A DNA stretch of 64,000 nucleotides from Ferrigenium straubiae (GCA_019449655.1 JAHQXD010000001.1:686950-750949), one strand, 5' to 3'; positions 23,833 to 35,877 are shown, counted from the first letter of the stretch. Notes: generated by a model from the letters alone, not told the origin. Program-made: numbers and translations.

Positions 23833-24627
23833 CTAGTTTTTCACCCTTATGTGTTTCAGCGACTCCACGATCTCCTGCCCTTCCAGGCTCAGGGCAAAAT
23901 CGACGAAGGCCCTGGCGTCGCCGTTCGCATCTTTCCCCGTGACAACGTTGTAGTTCTGGTAGAAATCGTACTTCGAGGGGAAGGTTTTGCCGTCCGGCAG
24001 GTTCCCGTCTATCGTCAGCACCTTCACGTTGGCGCTTTCGTAGCCGTAAATCTGCAGCCCCATGGCTCCTTCGTTTGCCTCGACCAGCTTGTTGGTTCCC
24101 TCCACGGGGTCGCCCGGCTTCTCGGGCGCCAGCCGCTTGATGTCCTTGCCGAATGGGGCTGTCCTCTTGGCAAAAATCGTGGTCGTGCAGGGTTGCAGGA
24201 GGACATTTTTTATTTCGAGGTCGCTGCCGCCGACCTCTTTCCAGTTCTTGATCTTGCCGGCGAGGATATCCTTGAGCTGCTGCAGCTTCAGGTCATTGAC
24301 GGGGTTGCTCCGGTTGACCACCACTACCGTCGGCGCCCTCGCAATGACGGTATTGCGGGTCCCCACAGGAAGATACTCAAGCACCACCTCATGGGTGCTC
24401 ACCCCGATATCGACTTCCCCATGGCTGGCCTTGTAAATGCCCGAGCCGCAGGATGATCCCTGAACTTCCACGCTCTTCCCGGTCTTCCTGGCAAATGCCG
24501 CTCCGAGTTTTTTAGCCAAAGGCACCGTGCAGGGGTCACCCATGATGGTAACGGCCTCTGCGGCCATCACGCCCTGCGCGGGCACGACCGACAAAAACAG
24601 CGTCGCAGCAAATATAAACTTTTTCAT
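23833..24627 (-). CDS. PstS-like periplasmic substrate-binding protein
   Basis: A 264-residue secreted binding protein with a signal peptide (MKKFIFAATLFLSVVPAQGVMA). The body matches the phosphate/tungstate-type binding fold: FARKTGKSVEVQGSSCGSGI, GEVDIGVSTHEV, then VVVVNRSNPVNDLKLQQLKDILAGKIKNW, the typical hinge region of PstS-like proteins. No pstC, pstA or pstB neighbour is present, only the cytochrome c gene. It may therefore sense or bind an anion such as phosphate outside a normal ABC operon. The ATG at 24627 has an AGGGA site and is preferred over the one at 24633. The stretch 24628-25002 upstream shows no convincing gene. Confidence 0.75.
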   Translation of the reverse strand: MKKFIFAATLFLSVVPAQGVMAAEAVTIMGDPCTVPLAKKLGAAFARKTGKSVEVQGSSCGSGIYKASHGEVDIGVSTHEVVLEYLPVGTRNTVIARAPTVVVVNRSNPVNDLKLQQLKDILAGKIKNWKEVGGSDLEIKNVLLQPCTTTIFAKRTAPFGKDIKRLAPEKPGDPVEGTNKLVEANEGAMGLQIYGYESANVKVLTIDGNLPDGKTFPSKYDFYQNYNVVTGKDANGDARAFVDFALSLEGQEIVESLKHIRVKN

Positions 24628-25002
24628 AATCATCCCTGTTTAAAAAACTTATCCCGATCCCAGCCGACACAAAAAGGCATGGCCAGAAATCGCGGAAGGA
24701 AAGACAGGCATGAGGGAACGCGCACGCGGAATTCCGGAAGGAATTGGCGCAATGGAAAGCTCCGCTGGCCACTAATGCGTAGTGGGCGGAAAACGGCGGG
24801 AGCTCGCACCTCGATGATCTGCAGACCTGCGCACTGGCAGCGCTTTGATACGGTACATTCCGCCGCGGCAGAATCGGGTCAGCTTCACGCTGGCCGTCAG
24901 ACCCGTCGCCTCCCACAGGAAGACAAAAACGGCGTTACGGCGAACCAACCGGAAACCACTGCGACAGCGGGGCGAAGTCTAGCAGACAGGGAGGAGATTT
25001 TG

Positions 25003-25110
25003 TCGGGAATATGAGGAGATCAGGAGTTCGACCGCGCGCTCAAACTTGAGCACATTGCCCAGCATCAGCACACCGTATTCGGTAAAGGCATATGGCAGGT
25101 ATTTCCTGTG
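25003..25110 (-). pseudogene. Fragment of an ORF6N/antirepressor-type gene
   Basis: Translating the minus strand from 25110 gives HRKYLPYAFTEYGVLMLGNV, then LKFERAVELLISSYSR. This is the conserved YLPYAFTExGVxMLxxVL core of ORF6N-domain (KilA-N-associated, phage antirepressor-like) proteins. There is no start codon, ribosome site or further domain around it, so it is a decayed remnant of a mobile gene, lying next to the sucCD terminator. Confidence 0.6.
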
Positions 25111-25133
25111 CTGACCGGCAGGAACAGGAAAAC

Positions 25134-25161
25134 AAAGGGGCGCGATGAATCGCGCCCCTTT
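25134..25161 (-). terminator. Intrinsic terminator of the carbon cluster
   Basis: AAAGGGGCGCGA and TCGCGCCCCTTT form a perfect 12-bp stem with a four-base loop, followed on the minus strand by GTTTTCC. It lies 52 bp after the sucD stop and marks the end of the acl-acn-icd-suc transcript. Confidence 0.8.
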
Positions 25162-25213
25162 GATTGGGAAGAGTCCGGCTTCCCCCGCAAGGAGGAAGCC
25201 GTGCCCTGTGCCA

Positions 25214-26095
25214 CTACCTGGCTTTTCTGGCAATCGCCTCGGCCACCGCTTCGCCCAGGCCTGCAGGCGATTTTGACACCACCACGCCGGCCGCTTCGAG
25301 TGCGGCGATCTTGTCCGATGCCAAGCCCTTGCCACCGGCGATGATCGCACCGGCATGGCCCATGCGCTTGCCCTTGGGCGCGGTCTGTCCGGCGATATAG
25401 CCGGCTACCGGCTTGGTGACGTGCGCCTTGATGTATTCCGCCGCCGCTTCTTCGCGGTTGCCGCCGATCTCGCCGACCATGATGATCGCCTCGGTCGCGG
25501 GGTCGTTCTGGAACATCTCCAGGCAATCGATGAAATCCAGCCCCTTGATCGGGTCGCCGCCGATGCCGATGCAGGTGGACTGGCCGAGGCCGAGGCGGGT
25601 GGTCTGGAACACGGCTTCGTAGGTGAGCGTGCCGGAGCGCGACACCACGCCGACCTTGCCCTTCTTGTGGATGAAGCCCGGCATGATGCCGATCTTGCAC
25701 TCGCCCGGGGTAATCACGCCGGGGCAGTTCGGGCCGATCAGGATCGCGTCATTGGCCTTGAGCGCCGCCTTGGCATTCAGCATGTCCAGTACGGGAATGC
25801 CCTCGGTGATGCAGACGATGACCTTCACGCCCGCATCGGCCGCTTCCATGATGCCGTCGGCGGCGAAGCCGGGCGGCACATAGATCATCGTGGCATCCGC
25901 CCCGGTCTCGCGCACCGCGTCGCGCATGGTGTTGAAGATCGGCAGGCCGAGGTGCGTCTGGCCGCCCTTGCCCGGCGTCACGCCGCCGACCATTTGGGTG
26001 CCATAGGCGATCGCCTGTTCGGAGTGGAAAGTACCGTGCTTGCCGGTGAAGCCCTGGCACAGGACCTTGGTATTTTTGTTTACGAGAACGCTCAT
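25214..26095 (-). CDS. sucD: Succinyl-CoA synthetase alpha subunit
   Basis: A 293-residue SucD. It has the CoA-binding Rossmann part ([20 protein letters not shown]) and the phospho-histidine loop [10 protein letters not shown] near residue 247. With SucC it interconverts succinyl-CoA, ADP and phosphate with succinate, CoA and ATP; in a reductive cycle it would run toward succinyl-CoA. The ATG at 26095 follows AGGAAAAGA; an upstream in-frame start at 26146 would overlap sucC and lacks similarity. It is the last gene of the six-gene cluster and is followed by a strong terminator. Confidence 0.95.
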   Translation of the reverse strand: MSVLVNKNTKVLCQGFTGKHGTFHSEQAIAYGTQMVGGVTPGKGGQTHLGLPIFNTMRDAVRETGADATMIYVPPGFAADGIMEAADAGVKVIVCITEGIPVLDMLNAKAALKANDAILIGPNCPGVITPGECKIGIMPGFIHKKGKVGVVSRSGTLTYEAVFQTTRLGLGQSTCIGIGGDPIKGLDFIDCLEMFQNDPATEAIIMVGEIGGNREEAAAEYIKAHVTKPVAGYIAGQTAPKGKRMGHAGAIIAGGKGLASDKIAALEAAGVVVSKSPAGLGEAVAEAIARKAR

Positions 26096-26111
26096 GATGT
26101 CTTTTCCTGTA

Positions 26112-27272
26112 TCACTGGACCGCCGCGACGGCACGCTTGGCCGCATCGGTCATGTCGGTTGCGGAGATCACGCCGACGCCGCTCTCGGCCAGCATCTTCT
26201 GCCCGAGCTCGACGTTGGTGCCTTCGAGGCGCACGATCACCGGCACCTTGACGCCGACGTCCTTGACCGCGGCGATGATGCCCTCGGCGATGATGTCGCA
26301 GCGCATGATGCCGCCGAAGATGTTGACCAGTACCGCCTTGACGTTGCTGTCGGAGAGGATGATCTTGAACGCCTTGGCCACTACTTCCGCCGTGGCGCCG
26401 CCGCCGACGTCGAGGAAGTTGGCGGGCTGGCCGCCGTGCAGCTTGACGAGGTCCATGGTCGCCATCGCGAGGCCTGCGCCGTTCACCATGCAGCCGATGT
26501 TGCCGGACAGCGCGATGTAGCTGATCTCGCATTCCTTCGCGGCGACTTCCTTCGGATCGATCTGGCTGTTGTCGTTCATCGCGGCGAGGTCCTTGTGGCG
26601 GAACACCGCGTTGTCGTCCACGCCGATCTTGCAGTCGAGCGCCACGAGGCTGCCCGTCTCGGTCACGATCAGCGGGTTGATCTCGGCCATCGCGAGGTCG
26701 TTCTCGATGAACAGCTTGTAGAGACCCTTGGCGAGTTTGCCGAATTCGCCGATCTGCGTGCCTTCCAGACCGAGGCCGAAGGCCAGCGCGCGGCACTGGA
26801 AGTCCTGCAGGCCGAGCAGCGGGTCGCAGAATTCCTTGAGGATTTTTTCCGGGGAGTGTTCGGCGACTTCCTCGATCTCCATGCCGCCCTCGCTCGACGC
26901 GACCAGCGCAACGCGCTCGGTCTCGCGATCAACCGTCAGGCTGATGTAGAGCTCGCGCTTGATCGGCAGCGTCTCCTCGATCAGCAGGCGCGACACCATC
27001 TGCCCTTCGGGTGCGTTCTGGTAGGTCACCAGCACTTTACCGAGCAGTGCGTTCACCGCTTCCTTCGCAGCCTCGGGCGAGCGCACCAGCTTCACGCCGC
27101 CGGCCTTGCCGCGCCCGCCGGCGTGGATCTGCGCCTTCACCACCCAGGCGCTGCCGCCCAGTTCCGCCATCGCGCCGTCCGCCTGCCCAGCGCTGTCTAT
27201 CGCCACGCCGCGCGGGGTGGCAATGCCGTATTTGCGCAGCACCTGCTTGGCCTGATATTCATGCAAGTTCAT
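26112..27272 (-). CDS. sucC: Succinyl-CoA synthetase beta subunit
   Basis: A 386-residue SucC of standard length, starting [17 protein letters not shown], the usual N-terminus of the family. The ATP-grasp features are visible: [19 protein letters not shown] (lysine and glycine-rich loop) and [20 protein letters not shown] (metal-binding segment). [20 protein letters not shown] starts the C-terminal domain that holds the swinging phospho-histidine loop of SucD. It sits 16 bp upstream of sucD. Coexistence with aclB-like, a distant relative of the same fold, in one cluster makes clear that the two pairs have separate CoA-ligase jobs. Confidence 0.96.
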   Translation of the reverse strand: MNLHEYQAKQVLRKYGIATPRGVAIDSAGQADGAMAELGGSAWVVKAQIHAGGRGKAGGVKLVRSPEAAKEAVNALLGKVLVTYQNAPEGQMVSRLLIEETLPIKRELYISLTVDRETERVALVASSEGGMEIEEVAEHSPEKILKEFCDPLLGLQDFQCRALAFGLGLEGTQIGEFGKLAKGLYKLFIENDLAMAEINPLIVTETGSLVALDCKIGVDDNAVFRHKDLAAMNDNSQIDPKEVAAKECEISYIALSGNIGCMVNGAGLAMATMDLVKLHGGQPANFLDVGGGATAEVVAKAFKIILSDSNVKAVLVNIFGGIMRCDIIAEGIIAAVKDVGVKVPVIVRLEGTNVELGQKMLAESGVGVISATDMTDAAKRAVAAVQ

Positions 27273-27325
27273 GGAAATTCCCTAAATTCGTTGTCGATTT
27301 GAAAACACGTTAAGAAGGTGAAAGC

Positions 27326-27352
27326 GGGAAGGGTAAATTGCACACCCTTCCC
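27326..27352 (-). terminator. Hairpin between icd and sucC
   Basis: GGGAAGGGT and ACCCTTCCC (27326-27334, 27344-27352) form a 9-bp stem in the 104-bp gap after icd. There is no T run, so it is more likely a processing or attenuation structure than a full stop. Confidence 0.35.
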
Positions 27353-27376
27353 TCTTCCCCCGTCTCTCCTCCCGTT

Positions 27377-29620
<2,244 letters not shown>

Positions 29621-29629
29621 TTAAGTAGC

Positions 29630-29674
29630 GTAGGTCGGGTTCAACCCGACGGGTCGGGCTAAAGCCCGACCTAC
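29630..29674. repeat. REP-like palindrome GTAGGTCGGG...CCCGACCTAC
   Basis: A 45-bp palindromic unit made of GGTCGGGTT/AACCCGAC and GGTCGGGCT/AGCCCGACC. The same words recur at 44192-44256. It lies in the short gap between acn and icd, where such hairpins can modulate mRNA stability within an operon. Confidence 0.6.
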
Positions 29675-29684
29675 CAATCCTGGC

Positions 29685-31625
29685 TCAGGCCTGCTGCTGG
29701 CTCGCAAACAGGGACAGTGCGCCGCCGGCGCGGATCATCGGAATGTCTTCCTTGCCCTGCGCAAGCTTCAGAGGAATATCGCCGACGCCTTCCACCGCCA
29801 GCTTGAGCTGGCCGCTTTCCAAGCCGGACATATCGAGAGACACCTTCGCGCCCTGTGTAATCCGGTCGAGGTCGGCCGGGTTCTCGAAGGTCAGCGCCAC
29901 GATGCCGAAGTTGGCGAGGTTCGCGAGGTGGATGCGCTCGAAGCCCTTGGCCACGATGGCGCGTATGCCGAGGATGCGCGGGCACAGGCCGGCATGCTCG
30001 CGCGAGCTGCCCATGCCGTAGCCGTCGCCCGCGACGATGAAGCCGTGACCGCCCGCATCGCGCAGCGCCGCAGCGCGGGTGCTGAAGGTCTTGTCCACCT
30101 GGACGAAGGTCGCCTGCCTGGCGTATTCGTCCGCGTTGGAACGCAACGACAGGTATTTGCCGGCAGGCTGGATGTGGTCGGTCGTGATCTCGTTGCCGAG
30201 CTTGAGCAGGATTTCGCCGGACAGCTTGGCCGGCAGCGGCGCGAGCGTCGGCAGTGGTGCGATATCCGGGCCGTAACGCATCACCACCTTGGCGGCTTCC
30301 GCGGGCGGCAGCGGTGCGATGTAGGCGCCTATGTCGACTACCGGCGGAACATACTTGATGGTGAGATCACCGCTGAGCAGCGTGCGCGGATCGGTAACAA
30401 CACCCGTTATCGCGCCGGCTATCGCAGTGACCGGGCTGACCAGATGCACTGCGGCAGTCTCGGTGCCGGAACGGCCTTCGAAGTTGCGGTTGGCCGTGGA
30501 GAGCATCACACCATTGCTGGGTGGCGAAAAACCCTGGCCGATACAGGCGGAGCAGGCATTTTCCAGGACGCGCACACCGGCGGCGTAGAAAATTTCCAGG
30601 TAGCCTGCCGCTGCGAGCTGGCGCGCAATGGCTTGCGAACCCGGGGCGATGGCGGTGTCGACCTTGACCTTTTTGCCGCGCAGCATCTCGCCGACGCGTG
30701 CCAGGTTCTCGTAGTTGGAGTTGGTGCAGCTGCCGATGAATACCGCGTCGATAGGCATGCCGGCATGCTTGGAGACCGGCTCCATGCCCTTCAGGCGCGG
30801 ATACAGCGCGATGGTCGGTTCAAGGTCGGACAGATTGATCTCGACGGTACGCGAATAGGTCGCGCCCGCATCGGCGGCCAGCGGCTGCCAGTCTTTGGCA
30901 CGATTGCGGCCTTCCAGATAGGCCTTGGTGATTTCGTCCGACGGGAAGATCGAGAAGGCGACGCCGCCCTCGGTGCCCATGTTGCAAATGGTGGCGCGGT
31001 CGGTGACGTTCAGACTCTTCAGGCCCGGCCCGGTATACTCCAGGCAGATGTCCTTGTTACCCTTGATGCCGATGACCTTGAGCACGTTCAGGATCACGTC
31101 CTTGGCGAGCACGCCCGGATGCAGCGCGCCGGTAAGATTCACCTGCACCACTTTCGGCATCTCGATCTTGTAGGAAGTGCCGGCCATCGCGAAGCTCACG
31201 TCCGTGCCGCCCGCACCCATCGCCAGCATGCCCATGCCGCCGGCGTTGGTGGTGTGCGAGTCTGAACCGATCACCGACTTGCCGGGAGTCGCGAAGTCCT
31301 CGAGGAACACGCTATGGCAAATGCCGAGGCCGCCGCGCGAGAACCAGCAGCCGTATTTCTTGGAGAAGGTTTCCAGATAGCGATGGTCGTCGCCGTCGAC
31401 ATAACCGATCTGCATGGTCTTGTGATCGATCACAATGACCGAGGTGGTCTTCACGCGGTCCACGCCCATCTTCTCGAAGGCCAGAGCGGCGGCGGTGCCG
31501 GTGGCGTCCTGGTAGAGGGTATGGGTGAACTGGATCTCCAGCGGCTTCCCCTGCTCCGGAAGCTGCTTCAATCCCCCGGCCGCATTGGCCAGGAGGATTT
31601 TCTGTGCAACGTTAAGTGCGGTCAT
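29685..31625 (-). CDS. Aconitate hydratase (short bacterial type)
   Basis: A 646-residue aconitase. The [4Fe-4S] ligands are visible: Cys in FIGSCTNSNYENL and the CxxC pair in ENACSACIGQGF. The active-site serine region GYGMGSSREHAG lies in the C-terminal swivel domain. SVIGSDSHTTNAGGMGML is the substrate-binding histidine-rich stretch. It is shorter than AcnA (about 890) or AcnB (about 865) and matches the LeuC-like/mitochondrial-type bacterial class. It interconverts citrate and isocitrate and links the citrate-cleaving enzyme upstream to icd downstream. The ribosome site GGAGA sits 7 nt from the ATG. Confidence 0.93.
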   Translation of the reverse strand: MTALNVAQKILLANAAGGLKQLPEQGKPLEIQFTHTLYQDATGTAAALAFEKMGVDRVKTTSVIVIDHKTMQIGYVDGDDHRYLETFSKKYGCWFSRGGLGICHSVFLEDFATPGKSVIGSDSHTTNAGGMGMLAMGAGGTDVSFAMAGTSYKIEMPKVVQVNLTGALHPGVLAKDVILNVLKVIGIKGNKDICLEYTGPGLKSLNVTDRATICNMGTEGGVAFSIFPSDEITKAYLEGRNRAKDWQPLAADAGATYSRTVEINLSDLEPTIALYPRLKGMEPVSKHAGMPIDAVFIGSCTNSNYENLARVGEMLRGKKVKVDTAIAPGSQAIARQLAAAGYLEIFYAAGVRVLENACSACIGQGFSPPSNGVMLSTANRNFEGRSGTETAAVHLVSPVTAIAGAITGVVTDPRTLLSGDLTIKYVPPVVDIGAYIAPLPPAEAAKVVMRYGPDIAPLPTLAPLPAKLSGEILLKLGNEITTDHIQPAGKYLSLRSNADEYARQATFVQVDKTFSTRAAALRDAGGHGFIVAGDGYGMGSSREHAGLCPRILGIRAIVAKGFERIHLANLANFGIVALTFENPADLDRITQGAKVSLDMSGLESGQLKLAVEGVGDIPLKLAQGKEDIPMIRAGGALSLFASQQQA

Positions 31626-31790
31626 AAATACTCTCCATAATTGCTAAATTAAAAATCATTCATGGCAAAACAACGCAACCCATCGGAGATAGTCGAACAG
31701 GAATGATGGGGCTCCGCACTCTAGCTCCGCCCCTCTTGCGTTCTGCTCCGGGAAAATTGCGCAAAAACTGGAAACCGGTGGCTGTCGCTC

Positions 31791-34493
31791 CTAGGAAACA
31801 TGCGTGCACGCCGAAGCCGGAGTGCGCGTGTCCATGTTGCGGCCACGGTTGATGTGGTCGTCGATCTCGCCCGCGCAGCCAGCCATGCGCCCGAACAGGA
31901 AGGCGGTGAATGCCGCCATCTCCATCAGGTTCTCGCTGAACTGGCCATTGCGGTAGCGCGGCCACAGCAGCTTGAGCAGCGATGCGGCGATGACCGCATC
32001 GATGTTCACGCAGAACACGTTCGCGGTGACACCGTTGTCGTACAGCGACTGCACCAGCGTCTTGTAGAAGTCGTGGAACACGTTCTTCTCGCCGCGCTCA
32101 GCAAAGAATTCGGAGATGAAAGTCTCGCGCGGATCCTTGTTGACGGGCAGGCCCTTGAACACCGGGTGGTTCACGCCGGGGATGTTGCGCACGCCGGTGC
32201 CCAGCGCCTTGCTCTGCTTCTTCTCCTTGTTGAAGGCGATGGCGAAGTCCGTGGTGATCTTCTTCAGGTCGATGCCGTGGTTAGCCGCACCCGCATCGGC
32301 CAGCTTGGTGTCCTTGAAATTCTCGATCAGGAACTGGATGCCTTCATAGCCGTTGCCGCCGTGGGCGAAACCGGTATGAGTCAGGAATCCGATCATGCCC
32401 TTGTTGATCTGCACGCGCTCCGGAGATTCCGGGCCGTCGGCGGATACCGCGCCCTTGCAGCCTTGCGACGAAATCGTGCCGACACCATTGGAGATGATGA
32501 GCCCCAGGATGACTTGCAGCGGCAGCAGGCTGGCCGCGGTTGGGCGTTCGCCCAGCAGCGAGATATAGGCCAGTTGCGTGACGGTCCAGGAGTCAAGGAT
32601 TTCTTGGTTGTCCACGCCGCAGAAGCTGCCGGCTGCGTGGTGCTTGGCTTCGGTGGATGCGCCGATGATCATGCCGAACAGCTTGGTGTACCAGGGCATG
32701 TTGTGCACGGTCAGCTTGGAGATGCGCTTGCGCATCAGCGGCTCCCAGGCAACGGTGGTGGTCAGTGCGGCCAGCACTGCGTCGGCGGTGGGATGGCCCT
32801 TGAGCGAGCGCAGATACTTCACGAACACCGACTTGGCGCCGCGCTTGTCGAATGCCTTGAGCATGGAATCGGCCTTGGCGTCGGCCTTGTCGCCGACCAG
32901 AGTCGCGAGTTGCTCTGCGGTGGCTGCGGCCGGATTGACCTTGGCGGCTTCGTCGTCGCCCTTCAACAGGCCGGAGTGCGCGAAGATTTCCGTCAGGGAG
33001 TCGGCGGCAGCGCGCGCAGCATCCACGCGCTTCGGCCCGAGCAAGGCGACTGCGGCGCTGATCGCGGTGTTGGGCGCATTGCCCGCCTCGCGCGAGGCTT
33101 CGGCAGCGGCCAACATGGGATCATTGTGCAGATTGACGTGCGCGGCGACCGCGAGGTTATACAGCGCGTTGTCGTTCTCGTCGTTGAGCTCGCGCACCAG
33201 CGCCAGGCACAGGTTGGATTCCAGCGGCTGCTTGGAACAGTCGAGGATGGAGATGTTGTTGACCTTGGTGACTTGCGTCTTCGGATCCATCACCGAAGAA
33301 CCCGAACAGTCCTTCATGGACTGGCGCGGGAAAATCGCGCCGACGTTCTTGAGCAACTCGGCGATCTGCAGGTCATACGGTGCCAGGGCCTTGACCACGG
33401 GGATATCGAGCGCAGCGGGCAGCTTCAGGCCCTGATTGTCGCCGAACCACGGTTTCAGTTCCAGATTGCCTTCCGGCTTGAAATCTTTCTCGATGCCGTT
33501 CAGTTTCATCACCGCAGTCAGCGCTTCAGGGATGTGGGCGATGTTGGTGACGACTGCACCTTTTTTCGAGCACACCGGATTGCCGGGGGTGTACAGGTCG
33601 TTCACGCCGAACTTGTCCATGAACCATTTTTCTTTCGCGCGCGCGTCGTCGCCCGATCCGGCGATGGCGCCGGCGTGGCCCACGGCGCGGGTCAGGGTGG
33701 CTTTCCAGCGGCCCACCACGCAGGCGACCACCGGCTTGTCGAACGCGACATCGTGTTCGTAATAGCCGCCCGGCTCGGAGTACATCACCGCCGCCTTGGT
33801 GCGCTCGTCGTTGGACATCGCGTAGGCGAATTCGGGCGCTGCGTAATTGATGTAGATGTCCTTGCCGCTGGAGATCAGCGTCGTGGTGCCCCAACCGCCG
33901 ATGGACAGGTAGTTGGCGATGGTGGTGGTGAAGTTGCCGGAGTTGGAGAAAATGGCGATCGAGCCCTTGCGCAGGGTCTCGCCGGGGTTGTCGCCGCCCA
34001 GCGCGCCGCCGATGCGCACCTGATTCCAGGAGTCGGCCACGCCGAGGCAGTTGCCGCCGAAGATGTCCACGCCGCGCTGCTGGCCGAGCGCGCGGATTTC
34101 GCGCGAATCATGCACCGATATTTTTTCAGTGATGATGACGACTTTTTCGACATCGGGATTGATGCGGATCAGTTCGGCCACACCGTCGCGCACTGCGGAG
34201 GGCGGCAGGTAGACCACGCCGACATTGAACTTGTGGCCGGCTTCCATGCCTTCGCGCACGTTGTTGTACACCGGGATGTTGCCCGCGGGCGTTTCCACGA
34301 CCTGGCCGCGGCGTCCGGGCGAGGTGCCGAACACGACGTTGCCGCCGGAATAGGCATGGCTGACCGGGGTCACGGCACGGGATTCGTTGCCCGTGATGTT
34401 CAGCACGCAGATGCGGTCTTCGCGCGTGGCGATGTCGGCCAGCGAGCGGATGCCAACGTAGTACTTGAAGTCTTTGATACCAGGCTTTCTCAT
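31791..34493 (-). CDS. ATP-citrate lyase alpha-like subunit (CoA ligase plus citryl-CoA lyase domains)
   Basis: A 900-residue protein in two parts. Residues 1-340 are succinyl-CoA-synthetase-alpha-like, with a CoA-binding fold (LNITGNESRAVTPVSHAYSG) and the phospho-histidine loop VGHAGAIAG near residue 273. Residues about 570-900 are citrate-synthase-like, with GFAHGGNGYEG, VNHPVFK (His about 776), KDPRETF and CVNIDAVIAA (Asp about 832), the catalytic layout of citryl-CoA lyase. The middle 230 residues are alanine-rich and helical and are absent from classical AclA (about 610 residues). With the aclB-like partner it would split citrate, using ATP and CoA, into acetyl-CoA and oxaloacetate. The size fits the longer (type II) ATP-citrate lyases. 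The ATG at 34493 has AAAGGTG upstream. Confidence 0.82.
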   Translation of the reverse strand: MRKPGIKDFKYYVGIRSLADIATREDRICVLNITGNESRAVTPVSHAYSGGNVVFGTSPGRRGQVVETPAGNIPVYNNVREGMEAGHKFNVGVVYLPPSAVRDGVAELIRINPDVEKVVIITEKISVHDSREIRALGQQRGVDIFGGNCLGVADSWNQVRIGGALGGDNPGETLRKGSIAIFSNSGNFTTTIANYLSIGGWGTTTLISSGKDIYINYAAPEFAYAMSNDERTKAAVMYSEPGGYYEHDVAFDKPVVACVVGRWKATLTRAVGHAGAIAGSGDDARAKEKWFMDKFGVNDLYTPGNPVCSKKGAVVTNIAHIPEALTAVMKLNGIEKDFKPEGNLELKPWFGDNQGLKLPAALDIPVVKALAPYDLQIAELLKNVGAIFPRQSMKDCSGSSVMDPKTQVTKVNNISILDCSKQPLESNLCLALVRELNDENDNALYNLAVAAHVNLHNDPMLAAAEASREAGNAPNTAISAAVALLGPKRVDAARAAADSLTEIFAHSGLLKGDDEAAKVNPAAATAEQLATLVGDKADAKADSMLKAFDKRGAKSVFVKYLRSLKGHPTADAVLAALTTTVAWEPLMRKRISKLTVHNMPWYTKLFGMIIGASTEAKHHAAGSFCGVDNQEILDSWTVTQLAYISLLGERPTAASLLPLQVILGLIISNGVGTISSQGCKGAVSADGPESPERVQINKGMIGFLTHTGFAHGGNGYEGIQFLIENFKDTKLADAGAANHGIDLKKITTDFAIAFNKEKKQSKALGTGVRNIPGVNHPVFKGLPVNKDPRETFISEFFAERGEKNVFHDFYKTLVQSLYDNGVTANVFCVNIDAVIAASLLKLLWPRYRNGQFSENLMEMAAFTAFLFGRMAGCAGEIDDHINRGRNMDTRTPASACTHVS

Positions 34494-34596
34494 TGCAATC
34501 ACCTTTTCATTACTCGTTACTTTTCGTCCGAACGGCCACCGGGCGATTTATCGCACGGCGGCCGTCTGCTTGTATGTATAGGGGCTCTCGACCAGG

Positions 34597-35877
34597 TCAG
34601 GCGTCGGCTGGCAGACCAAGCAGCTTCGCCACTTCGGCACGCCCGCCGCTCTTCATCCAGCGATCCGCTTCCTGCGCGTAGTTCACCACGTCGGTCATCG
34701 CGGAATCGAACCCGAATATCTTGTAGGGGATGCGCAAGGAATCGAGCACATCCTTGAACGCACCCATGCCGCGGATCACCTGCGGGCCGCCACGTCCGAT
34801 CACCACATACAGCGGTGTTGGGCCGCGCTCGCTGAAGTAATCACGCAACGCATCCGCCATCGCGCGGAAGGTGACGAAGATGTCGGTGTTGTTGGCCTTG
34901 CCGCCGATGATGAACAGCACATTCGTCTGCTTGAGATAGTACTTGAGGGATATGCGCATCACGTCGTACATCTTCTCGTAGGGCGGGTTGCCGCCGAAGT
35001 CGGAAGAGATGATGGCGTCGTTGCCCAGCACTTCGGTGACCAGCGAATTTGCGCCGCCGCCGAAGGTAGGGGCAAGGATGGTGCCCTTGTCGTTGATCAC
35101 GTAAACGTCGCTCTGCCCCTGGTAGGTGCGCAACTCGTTGATCTCCTGCTCGAAGTCGTTGGCTTCGGTGACGAACAGGTCATCGGGCAGGGTCAGGCGA
35201 TTCACGCGGGGGTCGTCGCGGTCGAAACCGCACTTGAAGTCGCAGGCCACCGGAATCAGCGAGCCGGACTTGCCCGGCATCATACGGATCGGGTTGAGCT
35301 CCAGCGTGGACATGCCGTAGTGGTGATACAGGTCCCACAGTTTGGGCAGGTGCTGCACCAGCGGCGAAATGATTTCCTTGGGAGCGCCGAGGTCGGTCAG
35401 CGCATTGGAAACGATGAAGGACTTGAGGCCGGTCAGCGGGTCGAACGGGACTTCGATGATCTGGGTCTTGTCCAGCTCTTCGATGTCCATACCGCCGTGA
35501 TGAGTCAGTGTCATCACCGGTGCGCGATAGCGGGTCGAGTCGGTGATCGAAAAGTAGATTTCATGCTGGGCCGGGACCGCACCTTCGAAGGTGACGCCGC
35601 GCGACTTGTAAACGACATCGCCGACCTTGTATTCGGCAAAATACAAACGCTCTTTTTCGGCCAGCGCCGACTTCAGGTCTTTGGCGCGGCCGATCAGGCC
35701 GGACTTGCCCTTCTTGCCGATGCCGCCGCGAAAGATCGGCTTGACGAAGACCGAGCCGCACTTCTCGATCAGGCTATGTATATCGTGTTCGCTGGCTTCC
35801 GGGCCGAGCACCTCGGAGGCCGGAAAATCGACGATCTTAAGCATGGGCGCTCCGTGGAGCATTCCACTGACATTCAT
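34597..35877 (-). CDS. ATP-citrate lyase beta-like subunit (ATP-grasp)
   Basis: A 426-residue ATP-grasp protein of the SucC/AclB group. CGSVFVKPIFRGGIGKKGKS holds the nucleotide-binding lysine and glycine loop, MSTLELNPIRMMPGKSGSLI and VACDFKCGFD the metal-binding strand, and FIIGGKANNTDIFVTFRAMA the CoA-ligase C-terminal domain. It would form citryl-phosphate/citryl-CoA with the alpha-like subunit encoded 94 bp downstream. It differs clearly from the true SucC in the same cluster. It is the first gene of the cluster; AGGTAAGG precedes the ATG. The alternative reading, a dedicated citryl-CoA synthetase small/large pair, is less likely because the lyase domain is fused to its partner. Confidence 0.82.
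   Translation of the reverse strand: MNVSGMLHGAPMLKIVDFPASEVLGPEASEHDIHSLIEKCGSVFVKPIFRGGIGKKGKSGLIGRAKDLKSALAEKERLYFAEYKVGDVVYKSRGVTFEGAVPAQHEIYFSITDSTRYRAPVMTLTHHGGMDIEELDKTQIIEVPFDPLTGLKSFIVSNALTDLGAPKEIISPLVQHLPKLWDLYHHYGMSTLELNPIRMMPGKSGSLIPVACDFKCGFDRDDPRVNRLTLPDDLFVTEANDFEQEINELRTYQGQSDVYVINDKGTILAPTFGGGANSLVTEVLGNDAIISSDFGGNPPYEKMYDVMRISLKYYLKQTNVLFIIGGKANNTDIFVTFRAMADALRDYFSERGPTPLYVVIGRGGPQVIRGMGAFKDVLDSLRIPYKIFGFDSAMTDVVNYAQEADRWMKSGGRAEVAKLLGLPADA

Noticed and set aside
24679..25014. 111-codon ORF between the PstS-like gene and sucD
   Set aside because: Low-complexity basic composition, no ribosome site and no similarity to a known protein.
26040..27302. 420-codon open frame on the plus strand
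   Set aside because: Antisense to sucC; no ribosome site and shadow composition.
31800..34757. 985-codon open frame on the plus strand
   Set aside because: It is antisense to the aclA-like and aclB-like genes, His/Arg/Ala-rich with no recognisable domain; a shadow of high-GC coding DNA.
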